From JANMQK01 sp031370485 (GTDB lineage Bacteria; Acidobacteriota; Polarisedimenticolia; Gp22-AA2), in assembly GCA_031370485.1 (NCBI GenBank), contig JANMQK010000141.1, positions 1 to 28,386 of the forward strand: DNA of 28,386 bases, written 5' to 3'. Positions 1 to 7,298 of the stretch are shown piece after piece. Under the pieces are notes generated by a model. It searched no databases and was not told the DNA's origin. It worked only from the letters and a program-made list of their open reading frames with translations. The number at the start of each line of letters is the position of its first letter. Within the stretch, counting starts at the first letter, position 1. The translations under genes were made by a program, and so were the position numbers.

Positions 1-1028
1 ATCGTGTCGGCGGCCACGAGAGCATTGACGATGGCCTCCTCGGTCGCCTGGACGGTCGCCCTGAACAGGTCGTTCATCCTGTCGTTCGGGAGCATGGCGA
101 CCTGTGTCGCGGTCTTCGATCGGCCGGCGCCCGGATTCGCGGTCGAGAACGCGATGAAGATGTCCCCGGAACCGTTCCCGGAGACCGAGCCGGTCCGGGC
201 GAGGCCGAGGGCCGCCCGCCTGGCGAGCCGCTTGAGCTGGTGCGGCAGGAGCGGGGCATCGGTCGCGACCACGACGATGATCGAGCCTTTCTCCTCCGCC
301 GACCCGCTCCCTTGCGACGACGGCGCGTCCGCGATCTCCCGCCCGACCGGGACACCGGCGATCTGGAGCTCGTGCCGCAGGCCATGATTGGCCTGGACGA
401 GGACCCCGAGCGCAGATCCTGACGGCGCGTCGCCCGCGAGGCGGGAGGAAGTGCCCGTCCCTCCCTTGAATTCGTAGCAGACCATCCCGGTCCCGCCCCC
501 GACGTTCCCTTCCGCCACCGGCCCCGGCTGCGCGCCGTCGAGCGCCTCGAAGACCTGCTCCCGCCCGATGTGGAAGCCGTTGATGTCGCTCAGCCAGCCG
601 TCATAGGTCTCGGCGACGACAGGAAGCGACCAGTCCTGGCCCCCCGATCGCCCCTGTTTCAGTTGCCAGGCGATCACGGCGTCCCGGGCGACCCCCACGC
701 TGTGGGTGTTGGTCAGAAGAATGGGGCCCTCGAGCCAGCCCGATTCCTCGATCCAGGTCGTGCCGGTCATTTCGCCGTTCCCGTTCAGCGAAAACCATCC
801 GGCGAAGACCGGATCGCCCGAAGCCTTGCCACGCGGGTGGATGGCCGTCACGCCGGTGCGGACGGCAGTGGCGTGTTCCGGCGAGCCGCGCAGGTCCCGG
901 ACGAGCGTGGAATAGCCCACCTCGACTCCTGCCACGTCGGTGATCGCGTTCCAGCGGCCCGGCGTTCCGTCGAAGGGGATGCCCAGGTCCCGCGCGCGGG
1001 GCCGCGCCTTGGACGCCTTGACGCTCAT
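1..1028 (-). CDS. P1-family peptidase (DmpA/S58-type aminopeptidase), C-terminus cut by window edge
   Basis: The minus-strand frame starting at ATG 1028 is open for 342 codons to the window edge. The protein shows the usual P1-family order: an N-terminal ITDVAGVEVGY, TGVTAIHP near residues 58-65, LTNTHSVGVARDAV at 105-118, GNVGGGTGMVCYEFKGG at 174-190, GTSSR at 192-196, and GVLVQANHG at 208-216. Family members are Ntn-type hydrolases that cleave themselves at a Gly-Ser bond; Gly204-Ser205, just before GVLVQ, is the likely site here (inferred). They remove N-terminal residues, often D- or beta-amino acids, from small peptides; the substrate cannot be told from sequence. The start codon overlaps the stop of the upstream MOSC gene as ATGA, so the two are probably co-translated. 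No signal peptide is visible. Only the extreme C-terminus is missing. Confidence 0.9.
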   Translation of the reverse strand, partial: MSVKASKARPRARDLGIPFDGTPGRWNAITDVAGVEVGYSTLVRDLRGSPEHATAVRTGVTAIHPRGKASGDPVFAGWFSLNGNGEMTGTTWIEESGWLEGPILLTNTHSVGVARDAVIAWQLKQGRSGGQDWSLPVVAETYDGWLSDINGFHIGREQVFEALDGAQPGPVAEGNVGGGTGMVCYEFKGGTGTSSRLAGDAPSGSALGVLVQANHGLRHELQIAGVPVGREIADAPSSQGSGSAEEKGSIIVVVATDAPLLPHQLKRLARRAALGLARTGSVSGNGSGDIFIAFSTANPGAGRSKTATQVAMLPNDRMNDLFRATVQATEEAIVNALVAADT

Positions 1029-1642
1029 CGGGCGGGGCTCCCTTCCGATACATGGGCGGCAGCTCCGGGGCGTGACACCAGCCGGATCGCCGCTCCGACC
1101 CCGGCCTCGCCCGGCTCCACGACCTTCCAATAGATGCCTCGCAGGTTCAGGTGGCGGGTCGATTTTGCGTTGACGAATCGCAATGCGTCCGCGCCGAAGC
1201 GAGCATGGAACTTGCCGCAGCCGTTGTGCGGCTTGGCCGTCACTTCCACGAGGGCCTCGCCCACGCGAAGGCGCGCGCCCGCCGGCAGGTTCGCGGCCGA
1301 GATGTCGAAGTCGACGAAAAGGTCGTCCCCGAAGCGGGTCAGGGGCTTGCCGTGGGCAATCAGCTCGGCCACGTCGCGCCGCATCACCGCAATCTGCGCC
1401 TCGGGACTGCGCACAGGAATCCGGCCCGGCCCGCCGCCGGGCACGCCGTCCTCCACGGTCAGAAGCACCCGATCGGGCATGTCGCGCGCGCCGGGGGACT
1501 CCCGGCGGACGATGAGAGCCAGGCGTCCCGAATCAGGCGGAAGTCGCGGCAGCGCGTGGAGGCCAGCCTCGAGGTCCGCGAGGAGGGGAGTGGAGGAGGA
1601 GTCCTCCCCCGATCCGCCGGCATTGCGCACCATGACATCCAT
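1025..1642 (-). CDS. MOSC domain-containing protein
   Basis: A 205-residue protein whose second half is a MOSC domain (about 75-190). It contains LTRFGDDLFVDFDISAANLP (101-120), then PHNGCGKFHARFG (138-150) with the conserved cysteine C142, and LNLRGIYWKVVEPG at 165-178. MOSC domains bind the molybdenum cofactor or carry sulfur on this cysteine; stand-alone members have no firmly assigned substrate. The first 70 residues are less conserved and Pro/Arg-rich. ATG 1642 is the first start; ATG 1633 (residue 4) is equally possible and no good Shine-Dalgarno sequence lies before either. A TAGAAT hexamer at 1657-1652 on the minus strand could be a -10 box, but no -35 was found. The stop overlaps the P1 peptidase start. 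Confidence 0.85.
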   Translation of the reverse strand: MDVMVRNAGGSGEDSSSTPLLADLEAGLHALPRLPPDSGRLALIVRRESPGARDMPDRVLLTVEDGVPGGGPGRIPVRSPEAQIAVMRRDVAELIAHGKPLTRFGDDLFVDFDISAANLPAGARLRVGEALVEVTAKPHNGCGKFHARFGADALRFVNAKSTRHLNLRGIYWKVVEPGEAGVGAAIRLVSRPGAAAHVSEGSPAR

Positions 1643-1684
1643 AGGGGGTAGATTCTACTCCGGGGCCACGCCCTCGCAGGCCGG

Positions 1685-2656
1685 TCACGAGCCCGTTCCC
1701 CGGGGATGGAGAGCGACGATGTTGCCGGCCTCCGCTATGACCTCCCGGACCGGCTCGGGGGGACCGGAGGGGGTGAAGACGCGAAACGTGTACCCGGCCG
1801 AGCGAAGCAGGTCCAGCACGGCCTCACGGCTGGCGTTCTGCTTCTGCAACGCCGCCTGGAACAGCTCGAGCAGGATGACCGGACGGTGCGCGGCCAGGAT
1901 CTTGCGGGCGCCCTGTAGGACCGCCAGCTCTCCCCCCTCCACGTCGATCTTCAGGGCGTCGACGTGACCGAGGCCTTCCGCTTCGACGAGGTCATCCAGC
2001 GGCATCAGTCTCACTTGCTCGATCGCGGAGGGCTCGATCGGCCCCGCGAACTCTCCCAGGGAATTGAGCCCCTCGTGCCCGAACCCGGCGACTCTGAGAT
2101 TGCCCGGGCCGGATCGATCCGAGGCCGCGATCTGCAGCGCCCTCACGTTCGAGAGATTGTTGAGTTCCAGGTTCGCCGTCAACCGCCGGAACTCGCGGCT
2201 GCTGGGCTCCAGGGCCAGGACCTTTCCCGTGGGACTGACTTTGCGCGCGGCGAAGAGTGTGTACAGGCCCTCGTTGGCCCCCACGTCGATGAAGCACATG
2301 GAGGGGCGGAGGGTCTGCGCGAGAAACGTGAACTCGTTGGGTTCGTAATTCCCGGCGACGTAGACGCACCGGCTCAAATCATTCCCGGGGTGGACGACCA
2401 GGCGAAGCCCGTCGTGCCAGTCGATGGTGAAGGAGGCTTCCCGCCGCCGGTACCGGTAGATGGACCAGAGGCAGAGCCTCGCCCGGTAAAGCAGGGACCG
2501 TTCGTCGTCGGCGGCCCCGAAGGACCAGTTGGCGAACCATCCCACGGGACGCGTGCGGGCCAGCATCGGCCCGAGCCAGTTGAGCGCTCGGCCCGGGATG
2601 ATCGAGGAGAGGCGCAGCATGCCGCCGATGAGCTTGTCGATCGCAACGGACTTCAT
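1685..2656 (-). CDS. FkbM family SAM-dependent methyltransferase
   Basis: A 323-residue protein with a C-terminal FkbM domain (about 115-290). The SAM-binding motif I is IDVGANEGLYTLFAA (123-137), followed by LALEPSSREFRRL (148-159, acidic residue binding SAM ribose) and the FkbM signature DALKIDVEGGELAVLQGA (233-250). FkbM enzymes usually O-methylate sugars or polyketides; the target is unknown here. The N-terminal 110 residues resemble the variable acceptor-side region of these proteins. I chose ATG 2656 because it overlaps the stop of the upstream membrane-protein gene as ATGA; the frame stays open to 2827, but that extension runs through the upstream gene and does not look like protein. 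No glycosyltransferase or polysaccharide gene lies beside it in the window. Confidence 0.88.
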   Translation of the reverse strand: MKSVAIDKLIGGMLRLSSIIPGRALNWLGPMLARTRPVGWFANWSFGAADDERSLLYRARLCLWSIYRYRRREASFTIDWHDGLRLVVHPGNDLSRCVYVAGNYEPNEFTFLAQTLRPSMCFIDVGANEGLYTLFAARKVSPTGKVLALEPSSREFRRLTANLELNNLSNVRALQIAASDRSGPGNLRVAGFGHEGLNSLGEFAGPIEPSAIEQVRLMPLDDLVEAEGLGHVDALKIDVEGGELAVLQGARKILAAHRPVILLELFQAALQKQNASREAVLDLLRSAGYTFRVFTPSGPPEPVREVIAEAGNIVALHPRGTGS

Positions 2657-3042
2657 CGCGGCAACACCGCGTACAGCAGGAATGCACCGAGCACGAAAGC
2701 ACCGAGCGCGAACAGCTTGATGTGTCGGAGCGCCTGCGGGATCGCCCATTGCGCGAACCACTGATGCCATCGCCACGGGATGAGCAGCAGTCCTGAAGTT
2801 GTAACGATGATGATCCACCCGAAACACCTGATCAGGTCCGGGAACCTGGTCTCGATGGCGAAGATGACCATCGCCGCGCCGGCGGTCAGACGCACCACCT
2901 GTTCGGCATAGTGCGCCTGGGCAGACGAGGCGAATCTCCCGAGAACCCCCCCGGCACGCGCCGGCGCGATCACGATCGATAGCGCCGGACCCGCCAGCCA
3001 GAGACCGGTCGCCGCCACGATAATTCCCGCGAGCCAGATCAT
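2653..3042 (-). CDS. small integral membrane protein of unknown function
   Basis: A 129-residue hydrophobic protein with about four predicted membrane segments: residues 2-24, 46-65, 71-90 and 108-126. Short charged stretches separate them, including a Trp-rich RWHQWFAQW loop near 91-99. I do not recognise a family. ATG 3042 is preferred over the longer frame (to 3123) because a GAGG Shine-Dalgarno element lies about 10 bases upstream and the membrane segment begins right after this methionine. Its stop codon overlaps the FkbM methyltransferase start, so the two are translationally coupled and this protein may act with that enzyme, perhaps as membrane partner; that is inference from context only. 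Confidence 0.7.
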   Translation of the reverse strand: MIWLAGIIVAATGLWLAGPALSIVIAPARAGGVLGRFASSAQAHYAEQVVRLTAGAAMVIFAIETRFPDLIRCFGWIIIVTTSGLLLIPWRWHQWFAQWAIPQALRHIKLFALGAFVLGAFLLYAVLPR

Positions 3043-3174
3043 GGGCACGCCTCGAGGAGAAGCACGAATTACGTGATGGAGCGCTTGCGGCCGGTGGTCA
3101 GCCGGCGGCCGATCCGGCTTCACCGGCTACGCTTTCCAGCCGGAGCACGACACTGCTCATCATCACGCTGTGCG

Positions 3175-3736
3175 TTAATCTGGCTTCGCGTCGCCGGCGG
3201 ATCCGACGCCGGGATCCAACTCCTTGTAGAAGATGACCGCGTCGTGCGGGGTGCCGTCCGGATCGAGAGCATACCGTGGAATCGCTCCCGCGGGGGTCCA
3301 TCCGAGTTGCCGGTACAGGTGATCCGCTGCGTCTCCCCGCTTCGTGTCCAGTGTCAGGAGACGGAACCCCGCGCCCCGCGCCGCGTCCTCGATGGCTTCC
3401 ATCAACCGGGTGCCCAGGCCCGCGCGGCGGCCCCGGCGGTGTACCAGCAGCTGCAACCTCCGCGCGATGCGGCTGGTTCGGCGCCCAGGCGGGGTGGAGC
3501 TGGACCGTCCCTACGACGCCCTTGAAATCGCGAGCCACGAGAAAGATTGCGCCGGGGCGGGATGTTGAAATGGTCCTGCGCCACCAGTCCTCGGCCCGCG
3601 CGGGCGTGAGAGGCGCGAGAAAGTTCGCGGCGGCGCCGGACCCGACAGCGTCCACCAGGAGCAGGGCGAGAGCGCAGAGATCGGAGTCACCCCCGGGAGG
3701 CAGCAATCGCTCGATCACGGGTGTGTGCCTGGTCAT
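3175..3736 (-). pseudogene. GNAT N-acetyltransferase, frameshifted
   Basis: Two minus-strand frames together make one GNAT protein. The first runs from ATG 3736 (GGAG Shine-Dalgarno about 9 bases upstream) and contains IFLVARDFKGVVGTVQLHP and AWAPNQPHRAEV. The second, ending at TAA 3175-3177, continues with QLLVHRRGRRAGLGTRLMEA, the acetyl-CoA pyrophosphate-binding loop, then GFRLLTLDTKRGDAADHLYR and LGWTPAGAIPRYALDPDGTP. The break lies near 3462-3468. In related proteins EV is followed by two residues before LLVHR; a loss of two bases in GTTGCAG would explain both the frame and the missing residue. As written no complete protein is made. A sequencing error is the main alternative. The likely function when intact was acetylation of a small molecule or peptide. 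Confidence 0.78.
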
Positions 3737-3753
3737 GGCTGGCTCCAGCCGGC

Positions 3754-4217
3754 CTATTTTCTGTGCGCGTCAGGGTGGTGATCGGCTGTAAGGTTCAGCG
3801 CAATATCGTGCTCGAGAAACGCCTTGAGCCCCGCCAGGACCAGCGTGAATCCACCCATCGAATCGATGGCCTTCGACACCACGTCATCGTCGCTTCCGGC
3901 GAAGCCCCAGTTGGAGATGCTGACGAGAGTCGTGTTGTCGGCGCGAGCAGCAAATACCCACTCGACGGGACGCGGCGGGTCATCCCACTCAATCAGTATT
4001 CGCTTGTTGTGTTCAACGGCCTTGACGCTGATGTGTGCGGAAGCCCCGTACATTTCCCAGTCCCACCGGATTGTTTTCCCCGGCTCCAGTCTTCCGCTGC
4101 TTTTCGTGAACCAGAACCGCGACGTGATGGAGGGGTCCACGAACGCCTCGAACACCTCGCGACCGGTCTGCGAATGAGGATCTGCGCCCTTACAACGGGT
4201 GCATTCTTGAATGGCAT
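3754..4217 (-). pseudogene. SRPBCC/AHSA1-type ligand-binding protein, frameshifted near its N-terminus
   Basis: The main frame contains VFEAFVDPSITSRFWFTKSS, then GKTIRWDWEMYGASAHI, KRILIEWDDPPRPVEWVFAA and GGFTLVLAGLKAFLEHDIAL, typical of AHSA1-like (activator of Hsp90 ATPase homologue) START-fold proteins. This frame has no sensible start. A second frame beginning at ATG 4217, with an excellent AAGGGAGG Shine-Dalgarno element 6-7 bases upstream, encodes MPFKNAPVVRAQILIRRPVA, which is the expected first beta strand. The two join near 4160 (GTCGC|GAGGTG) if one base is missing, giving RRPVAEVFEAF. The gene as written is therefore broken by a single-base deletion, or carries a sequence error. 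Such proteins bind hydrophobic ligands; many have no known role. It lies 17 bases from the frameshifted GNAT. Confidence 0.8.
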
Positions 4218-4242
4218 CCTGTGCCTCCCTTGCAACCGGGGT

Positions 4243-4599
4243 TCAGACCGCATCGCCTTGCGGCGGCCGACGTCTCCAGCCTTCGAGCGAGGAAGAGATC
4301 AACAAGAATAGAAAACCGACGAGCACGAAGCCTGCCGCTGCCGAATCATCAAAAAAGAACCGGGCGACGGGTGCGACCGCTTTCCAGTATGCATGACGAT
4401 AGAGAGGGGTCAGGTCAACGCCGATCGTCGCAATCATGGAGGCACACGAGACGGGGATCCAGCGGCCCATGCGAAGAAAGGTGGACACCTGCCAGGTGAA
4501 GATTCCGATACCCGTGAGAAATGAGACCCCTGACGCGATGAAGCAGAGTCCTGCAGCGCGTTTCGATCGGCTGCCCGTTGCGCGGTGGGTAGAAGTCAT
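4243..4599 (-). CDS. small hypothetical membrane protein
   Basis: A protein of 118 residues from ATG 4599 (130 if TTG 4635 is used). It has hydrophobic segments at about 16-37, 47-63 and 88-104. The middle carries IPVSCASMIATIGVDLTPLY followed by an Arg/His-rich patch, and the C-terminus is basic (GWRRRPPQG). I do not recognise a family. The start is uncertain: a GGGGA sits only two bases before ATG 4599, too close for good initiation, and the TTG alternative has no clear ribosome site. It lies 25 bases upstream of the SRPBCC gene on the same strand, inside a run of small accessory genes, some of them broken. Confidence 0.5.
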   Translation of the reverse strand: MTSTHRATGSRSKRAAGLCFIASGVSFLTGIGIFTWQVSTFLRMGRWIPVSCASMIATIGVDLTPLYRHAYWKAVAPVARFFFDDSAAAGFVLVGFLFLLISSSLEGWRRRPPQGDAV

Positions 4600-4636
4600 G
4601 TCCCCAGTCTTTGCGAGTGGCCGTGTGCCGGTCAAA

Positions 4637-4888
4637 TCAGTCCAGGAATGTCTCGATTAGTCTACCGCCTACGGCCGCTTCGTCGACGTCGATGGCGAAC
4701 CTTGTCTCCGGGGCACCAGCGAGAGCCGCCTGGATGAATGTCCGAGCATGGACGATGGTAAATGAGTGAGGGAACCGATCACGGAGGTTGATCCACACAC
4801 GTCTGTTGTTTGCGTGCGTGGCGAGCAAGTGTGCGTCACCTTCACGCCAGGATCTGACCCGGCACTTGGCGAGCTTCATCTCCACCAT
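4637..4888 (-). pseudogene. GNAT (RimJ/RimL-like) acetyltransferase, N-terminal fragment
   Basis: An 83-residue product. It starts at ATG 4888 behind a very strong GAGGAGGGG Shine-Dalgarno element. The first 70 residues match the beginning of RimJ/RimL-type acetyltransferases: VRSWREGDAHLLATHANNRR, then VWINLRDRFPHSFTIVHAR and PETRFAIDVDEAAVGG. Full-length relatives have about 170-180 residues and continue after VGG into the acetyl-CoA-binding half. Here VGG is followed by RLIETFLD and a stop. I found no continuation in other frames downstream, so the 3' half has been lost by deletion or recombination rather than by a simple frameshift. It is unlikely to be an active acetyltransferase. Confidence 0.75.
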
Positions 4889-4960
4889 TGGACCCCTCCT
4901 CTGGTTAGGTGGAAGTGTCTATTTTATCGAGGGAGGATCCACCGTCGGGTTCAGCGCATT

Positions 4961-4967
4961 GTTAGGC
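4961..4967 (-). other. attC-like core heptamer at the 3' end of the HEPN gene
   Basis: On the minus strand this reads GCCTAAC, followed by AATGCGCTGAACCCGACGG, and the HEPN stop codon TAA is inside it. Integron attC sites begin with RYYYAAC in exactly this position relative to the cassette gene stop. A matching second half (complement of the inner arm plus GTTRRRY) could not be found downstream, so the site is incomplete or only a chance match. Confidence 0.35.
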
Positions 4968-5678
4968 CGAATCTTCACTGGGTCGGTACCGTTGCTCAAT
5001 AAACTGAGTTGTCTGGTTGAAGCCCACAGCCGCCATAGCGTCGATCATGAATGCTTCAACTACGGAGATCCATGATTCGACTTCGTCGACGGAAATCGAG
5101 AGTGTGCGAGACTTGTTGCTACCTCTCTCCTCAACTCGGTCCGCGCGATGAACTATGCTGTGACGGCGCCTCATTATCGGGTCGAGACTGGGAAGATGTG
5201 CCTTGAAGCGTTCAATGTCAGCACCAATACTCGTCAGGAGTGACACAACATCGCTTGTGTTGTTGAACGTGATTCGATCGAGGTACTCTTGGACGGAGGC
5301 CCGGATAAGATTATCGACACTCGCTCCTCGGTGCGCGGCGAGACGACCAAGTAAGAATGTCTCCGGTCGCTGCGTATCGCTTCCTGCGATCGGTATTGCA
5401 TCAAGGCATCGCGCAGGCGCGCTGGGCAAATGCACGAGAGCCATGCTCTTCAAGAAGTCCTCAATCGAGGCGTGAAGAAGGACTACCGCTGCTCTCAGAA
5501 CGTCGGCTCGCTGCATCGCCATGCGTCGAGATTCGGGACCGGATGTCGAGCGATAAAGGTCAACGAGGCCCCTGGCGCGAAAAAGATTTGCAGCGAGGCG
5601 GACAGACTGTCGCCTGATGAATCTCTTCAATCGGTCCACTTCGGCGCGAAGAGCCTGGTCATCACGCGGATCCCGCAT
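4962..5678 (-). CDS. HEPN-domain protein (possible RNase/toxin-like), cassette-like unit
   Basis: A 238-residue, mostly helical protein. Near the C-terminus it has RRRHSIVHRAD, in which R172-(X4)-H177 fits the HEPN catalytic motif RX4-6H; an upstream helix (LHASIEDFLKSM) fits the first HEPN helix, resembling the MAE_18760/RiboL-PSP-type HEPN groups. HEPN proteins with this motif are often RNases in toxin-antitoxin or defence systems; no antitoxin (MNT nucleotidyltransferase) is seen next to it, so a toxin role is unproven. I chose ATG 5678 because GGAG lies six bases before it; GTG 5696 and ATG 5684 are alternatives. Its base composition is less GC-rich than the flanking genes. Its TAA stop lies inside a GCCTAACAA sequence and a GTTAGGC lies 41 bases before the start, as in integron gene cassettes. 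Confidence 0.7.
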   Translation of the reverse strand: MRDPRDDQALRAEVDRLKRFIRRQSVRLAANLFRARGLVDLYRSTSGPESRRMAMQRADVLRAAVVLLHASIEDFLKSMALVHLPSAPARCLDAIPIAGSDTQRPETFLLGRLAAHRGASVDNLIRASVQEYLDRITFNNTSDVVSLLTSIGADIERFKAHLPSLDPIMRRRHSIVHRADRVEERGSNKSRTLSISVDEVESWISVVEAFMIDAMAAVGFNQTTQFIEQRYRPSEDSA

Positions 5679-5718
5679 CGTCATCTCCGCCAGCACCGCA
5701 TTAGAACAGGTCCTTTCA

Positions 5719-5725
5719 GCCTAAC
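5719..5725 (-). other. attC/attI-like core heptamer upstream of the HEPN gene
   Basis: On the minus strand this is GTTAGGC, preceded by GGCCTACTTTGC and lying 41 bases before the chosen HEPN start. In integrons the cassette begins at G|TTRRRY. With the GCCTAAC at 4961-4967 it brackets the HEPN gene as a cassette would be bracketed. The rest of 5726-5962 shows no gene, no convincing second arm and no integrase. Confidence 0.3.
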
Positions 5726-5962
5726 GCAAAGTAGGCCGATCTGCCTTTGACGGAAAACCTAGCGAGATCGCTACGTTTTTAGATAGGGCTGCGAGTGTGT
5801 CGGCCGTCTGACAACAGGACGCCCGTCGGTTGGAGGGCTCCGTCGGCAAATGTGCCACGCTCGGTTGATCCATGTGTGCCCATCCAGAAACTGATGATTG
5901 GAACTATATCGCGGTGCGCTGGACGGCCGCAAGGCGCTGCCGGCGGGCGAGCGATGGGGTGT

Positions 5963-6364
5963 CTAAGGCCGGCCCGGGGGATGAATGTGCAGGCGGGGCA
6001 GGAGGGTGGGGTCGAAATCATGGCTCCCGGATAGGGACATCGCCACGGCGGTCTGGCGCCATTGGCTCACTGAGGCCAGTAGGGCCTCGAGGTCGATGCC
6101 GTGAAGGCTGGGGCCGAGGAGGGCCAGCTTCTCGGCCCCTTTCTGCAGATTGAGGGCCGCGCCGCGCGGGCTTCCGCGCTGCAGTTTCACGAAGCCGGCA
6201 GCGACCTGGATGAGGCCCTGCAGGAACAGGCGCGGCTCGCCGCTTTCGAGGCGCCATTGGTCCTCCCAGACTTCATGGGCCTCGAAGAACTTCGTCGCGT
6301 TGAACAGCGCGACGCCGCGCTGAAGCGCCAGGGCGAATCCCGGCCGGATCGAAGGGTGTGTCAT
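5963..6364 (-). CDS. DUF309 family protein
   Basis: A 133-residue protein from ATG 6364. It has the DUF309 signature: ALFNATKFFEAHEVWEDQWR (19-38) with H30, E31 and E34, then FLQGLIQVAAGFVKLQRG (47-64), and an alpha-helical repeat-like region GAALNLQKGAEKLALLGP. DUF309 proteins are widespread small helical proteins without an assigned reaction. The same frame continues upstream to 6769 but there it runs antisense to arsC and is not real. No Shine-Dalgarno element is clear before ATG 6364. The gene is divergent from the arsenate reductase; the shared 102-base gap holds a candidate arsC promoter. Confidence 0.85.
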   Translation of the reverse strand: MTHPSIRPGFALALQRGVALFNATKFFEAHEVWEDQWRLESGEPRLFLQGLIQVAAGFVKLQRGSPRGAALNLQKGAEKLALLGPSLHGIDLEALLASVSQWRQTAVAMSLSGSHDFDPTLLPRLHIHPPGRP

Positions 6365-6413
6365 CGGCTTCGATGATACCGGGAACCGGGGCGGCACGGT
6401 GCACGCGGATGGG

Positions 6414-6442
6414 TTGCGCCCGGGGATGGGCTCGTCTAGACT
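6414..6442 (+). promoter_or_regulatory. candidate sigma70 promoter of arsC
   Basis: TTGCGC (6414-6419), a 17-base spacer, and TAGACT (6437-6442) lie 24 bases before the arsC ATG. Four of six bases match consensus in each box. A Shine-Dalgarno AGGAAGG is about nine bases before the start. Confidence 0.4.
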
Positions 6443-6466
6443 CGGTGCCCAGGAAGGCCATGACGC

Positions 6467-6916
6467 ATGGATAAAGAACCCTTTCGTGTCCTGTTCGTCT
6501 GCACCGGCAACTCCGCCAGAAGCCAGCTGGCCGAGGGGCTCGCGAACCATCTGGGAGAAGGACGCGTCGAGGCGCAGAGCGCCGGCACGATGCCCTTCGG
6601 AGTCAGCAGCCACGCCATCGCCGTCTTGAAAGAAAAGGGGATCGACATCTCGGGACACTATTCGAAGGGACTCGACGAGGTCATCCCTCCGTTCGACAGG
6701 GTAATCACGCTGTGCGACTCGGCGGCTGCTTCCTGCCCCGCGGTGCTGTTCGAGGCCCCGCGCGAGCACTGGTCAACCCCCGACCCCTCCTTCGTGCCGG
6801 GAGGGCCGGACGCCGTGCGTCAGTCCTTCCGTGACGTGCGCGACCGGCTCGAAACGCAGATTGGCGATCTGATCGAAAAGGTCCGCCCGCGGCCGGGGAA
6901 AAAGCGGGAGTCGTAG
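6467..6916 (+). CDS. arsC: arsenate reductase, thioredoxin-coupled (low-molecular-weight PTPase fold)
   Basis: A 149-residue protein with the P-loop CTGNSARS (C12-x5-R18), redox cysteines C83 and C90 in CDSAAASC, and the DP acid motif at D106-P107 (WSTPDPS). This matches the staphylococcal pI258-type ArsC layout (C10, C82, C89, D105) almost residue for residue, which separates it from plain low-molecular-weight tyrosine phosphatases. Enzymes of this type reduce arsenate to arsenite in the cytoplasm; C12 attacks arsenate and the C83-C90 disulfide is then reduced by thioredoxin. No ArsR, ArsB or Acr3 gene is adjacent, so arsenite export must be encoded elsewhere. A thioredoxin gene lies at 20567 but is unlinked. 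Confidence 0.9.
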   Translation: MDKEPFRVLFVCTGNSARSQLAEGLANHLGEGRVEAQSAGTMPFGVSSHAIAVLKEKGIDISGHYSKGLDEVIPPFDRVITLCDSAAASCPAVLFEAPREHWSTPDPSFVPGGPDAVRQSFRDVRDRLETQIGDLIEKVRPRPGKKRES

Positions 6917-6941
6917 AAATCCGCGGTCGGTGGGGGGGCTG

Positions 6942-7298
6942 TTACGCGGTGGGACCGCTCTCGTCCAGAGACTTGCGGGCGTCGGCGAGAACACGCTGCG
7001 CCTCCGCGACCTCCTCGTCGGGCACGTAGACGCCGAAGGGGGTCGTCACGGGGGGCATCAGCCCGGCGCTCCTGCCGAATTCGACGCCAGGATCGACCGG
7101 GTGCGGCTCGCCAGTATCCTCGATATAGGCCAGGACGGGGTGAAGGCCGGCGCTTTCGAGGAGGCCGTGGCAGAAAGTGGCCTCTTCCTGCAGGGGCTCG
7201 AGCGCCACCCGCCGGGTCCCCGCGAGAGGCACGTGGCAGGCTTCGCAGGTCGATGTCGGCTCGGGAATCTGGGCACCGCAGGACAAACAAGTCTTCAT
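6942..7298 (-). CDS. zinc-ribbon plus DUF2007-like protein
   Basis: A 118-residue protein. It begins with a short zinc ribbon, C4-LS-C7 and C18-EA-C21. The rest, ATFCHGLLESAGLHPVLAYI and GVYVPDEEVAEAQRVLADAR, is the ferredoxin-like signal-transducing fold of DUF2007 (residues about 38-110), often seen in proteins that sense or bind small ligands; its exact role is unknown. The ATG overlaps the tatD stop (ATGA), making it the last gene of the sir2-larC-metG-tatD series. It converges on arsC with only 25 bases between, and I see no clear terminator there. Confidence 0.75.
   Translation of the reverse strand: MKTCLSCGAQIPEPTSTCEACHVPLAGTRRVALEPLQEEATFCHGLLESAGLHPVLAYIEDTGEPHPVDPGVEFGRSAGLMPPVTTPFGVYVPDEEVAEAQRVLADARKSLDESGPTA

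Noticed and set aside
2656..2827. N-terminal extension of the FkbM methyltransferase
   Set aside because: It overlaps the coding part of the upstream membrane-protein gene; ATG 2656 with the ATGA overlap is a better start.
4904..4910. GTTAGGT as a second attC core near the truncated GNAT
   Set aside because: It has the same orientation as the GTTAGGC at 4961 rather than the opposite one needed to close an attC; the degenerate heptamer is expected about once per kb by chance.
5779..6021. An 80-codon minus-strand frame upstream of the HEPN gene
   Set aside because: It overlaps the end of the DUF309 gene, lacks a ribosome site and has no protein-like features.
6467..6916. Plain low-molecular-weight tyrosine phosphatase
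   Set aside because: The extra redox cysteines C83 and C90 at the ArsC spacing favour thioredoxin-coupled arsenate reductase.
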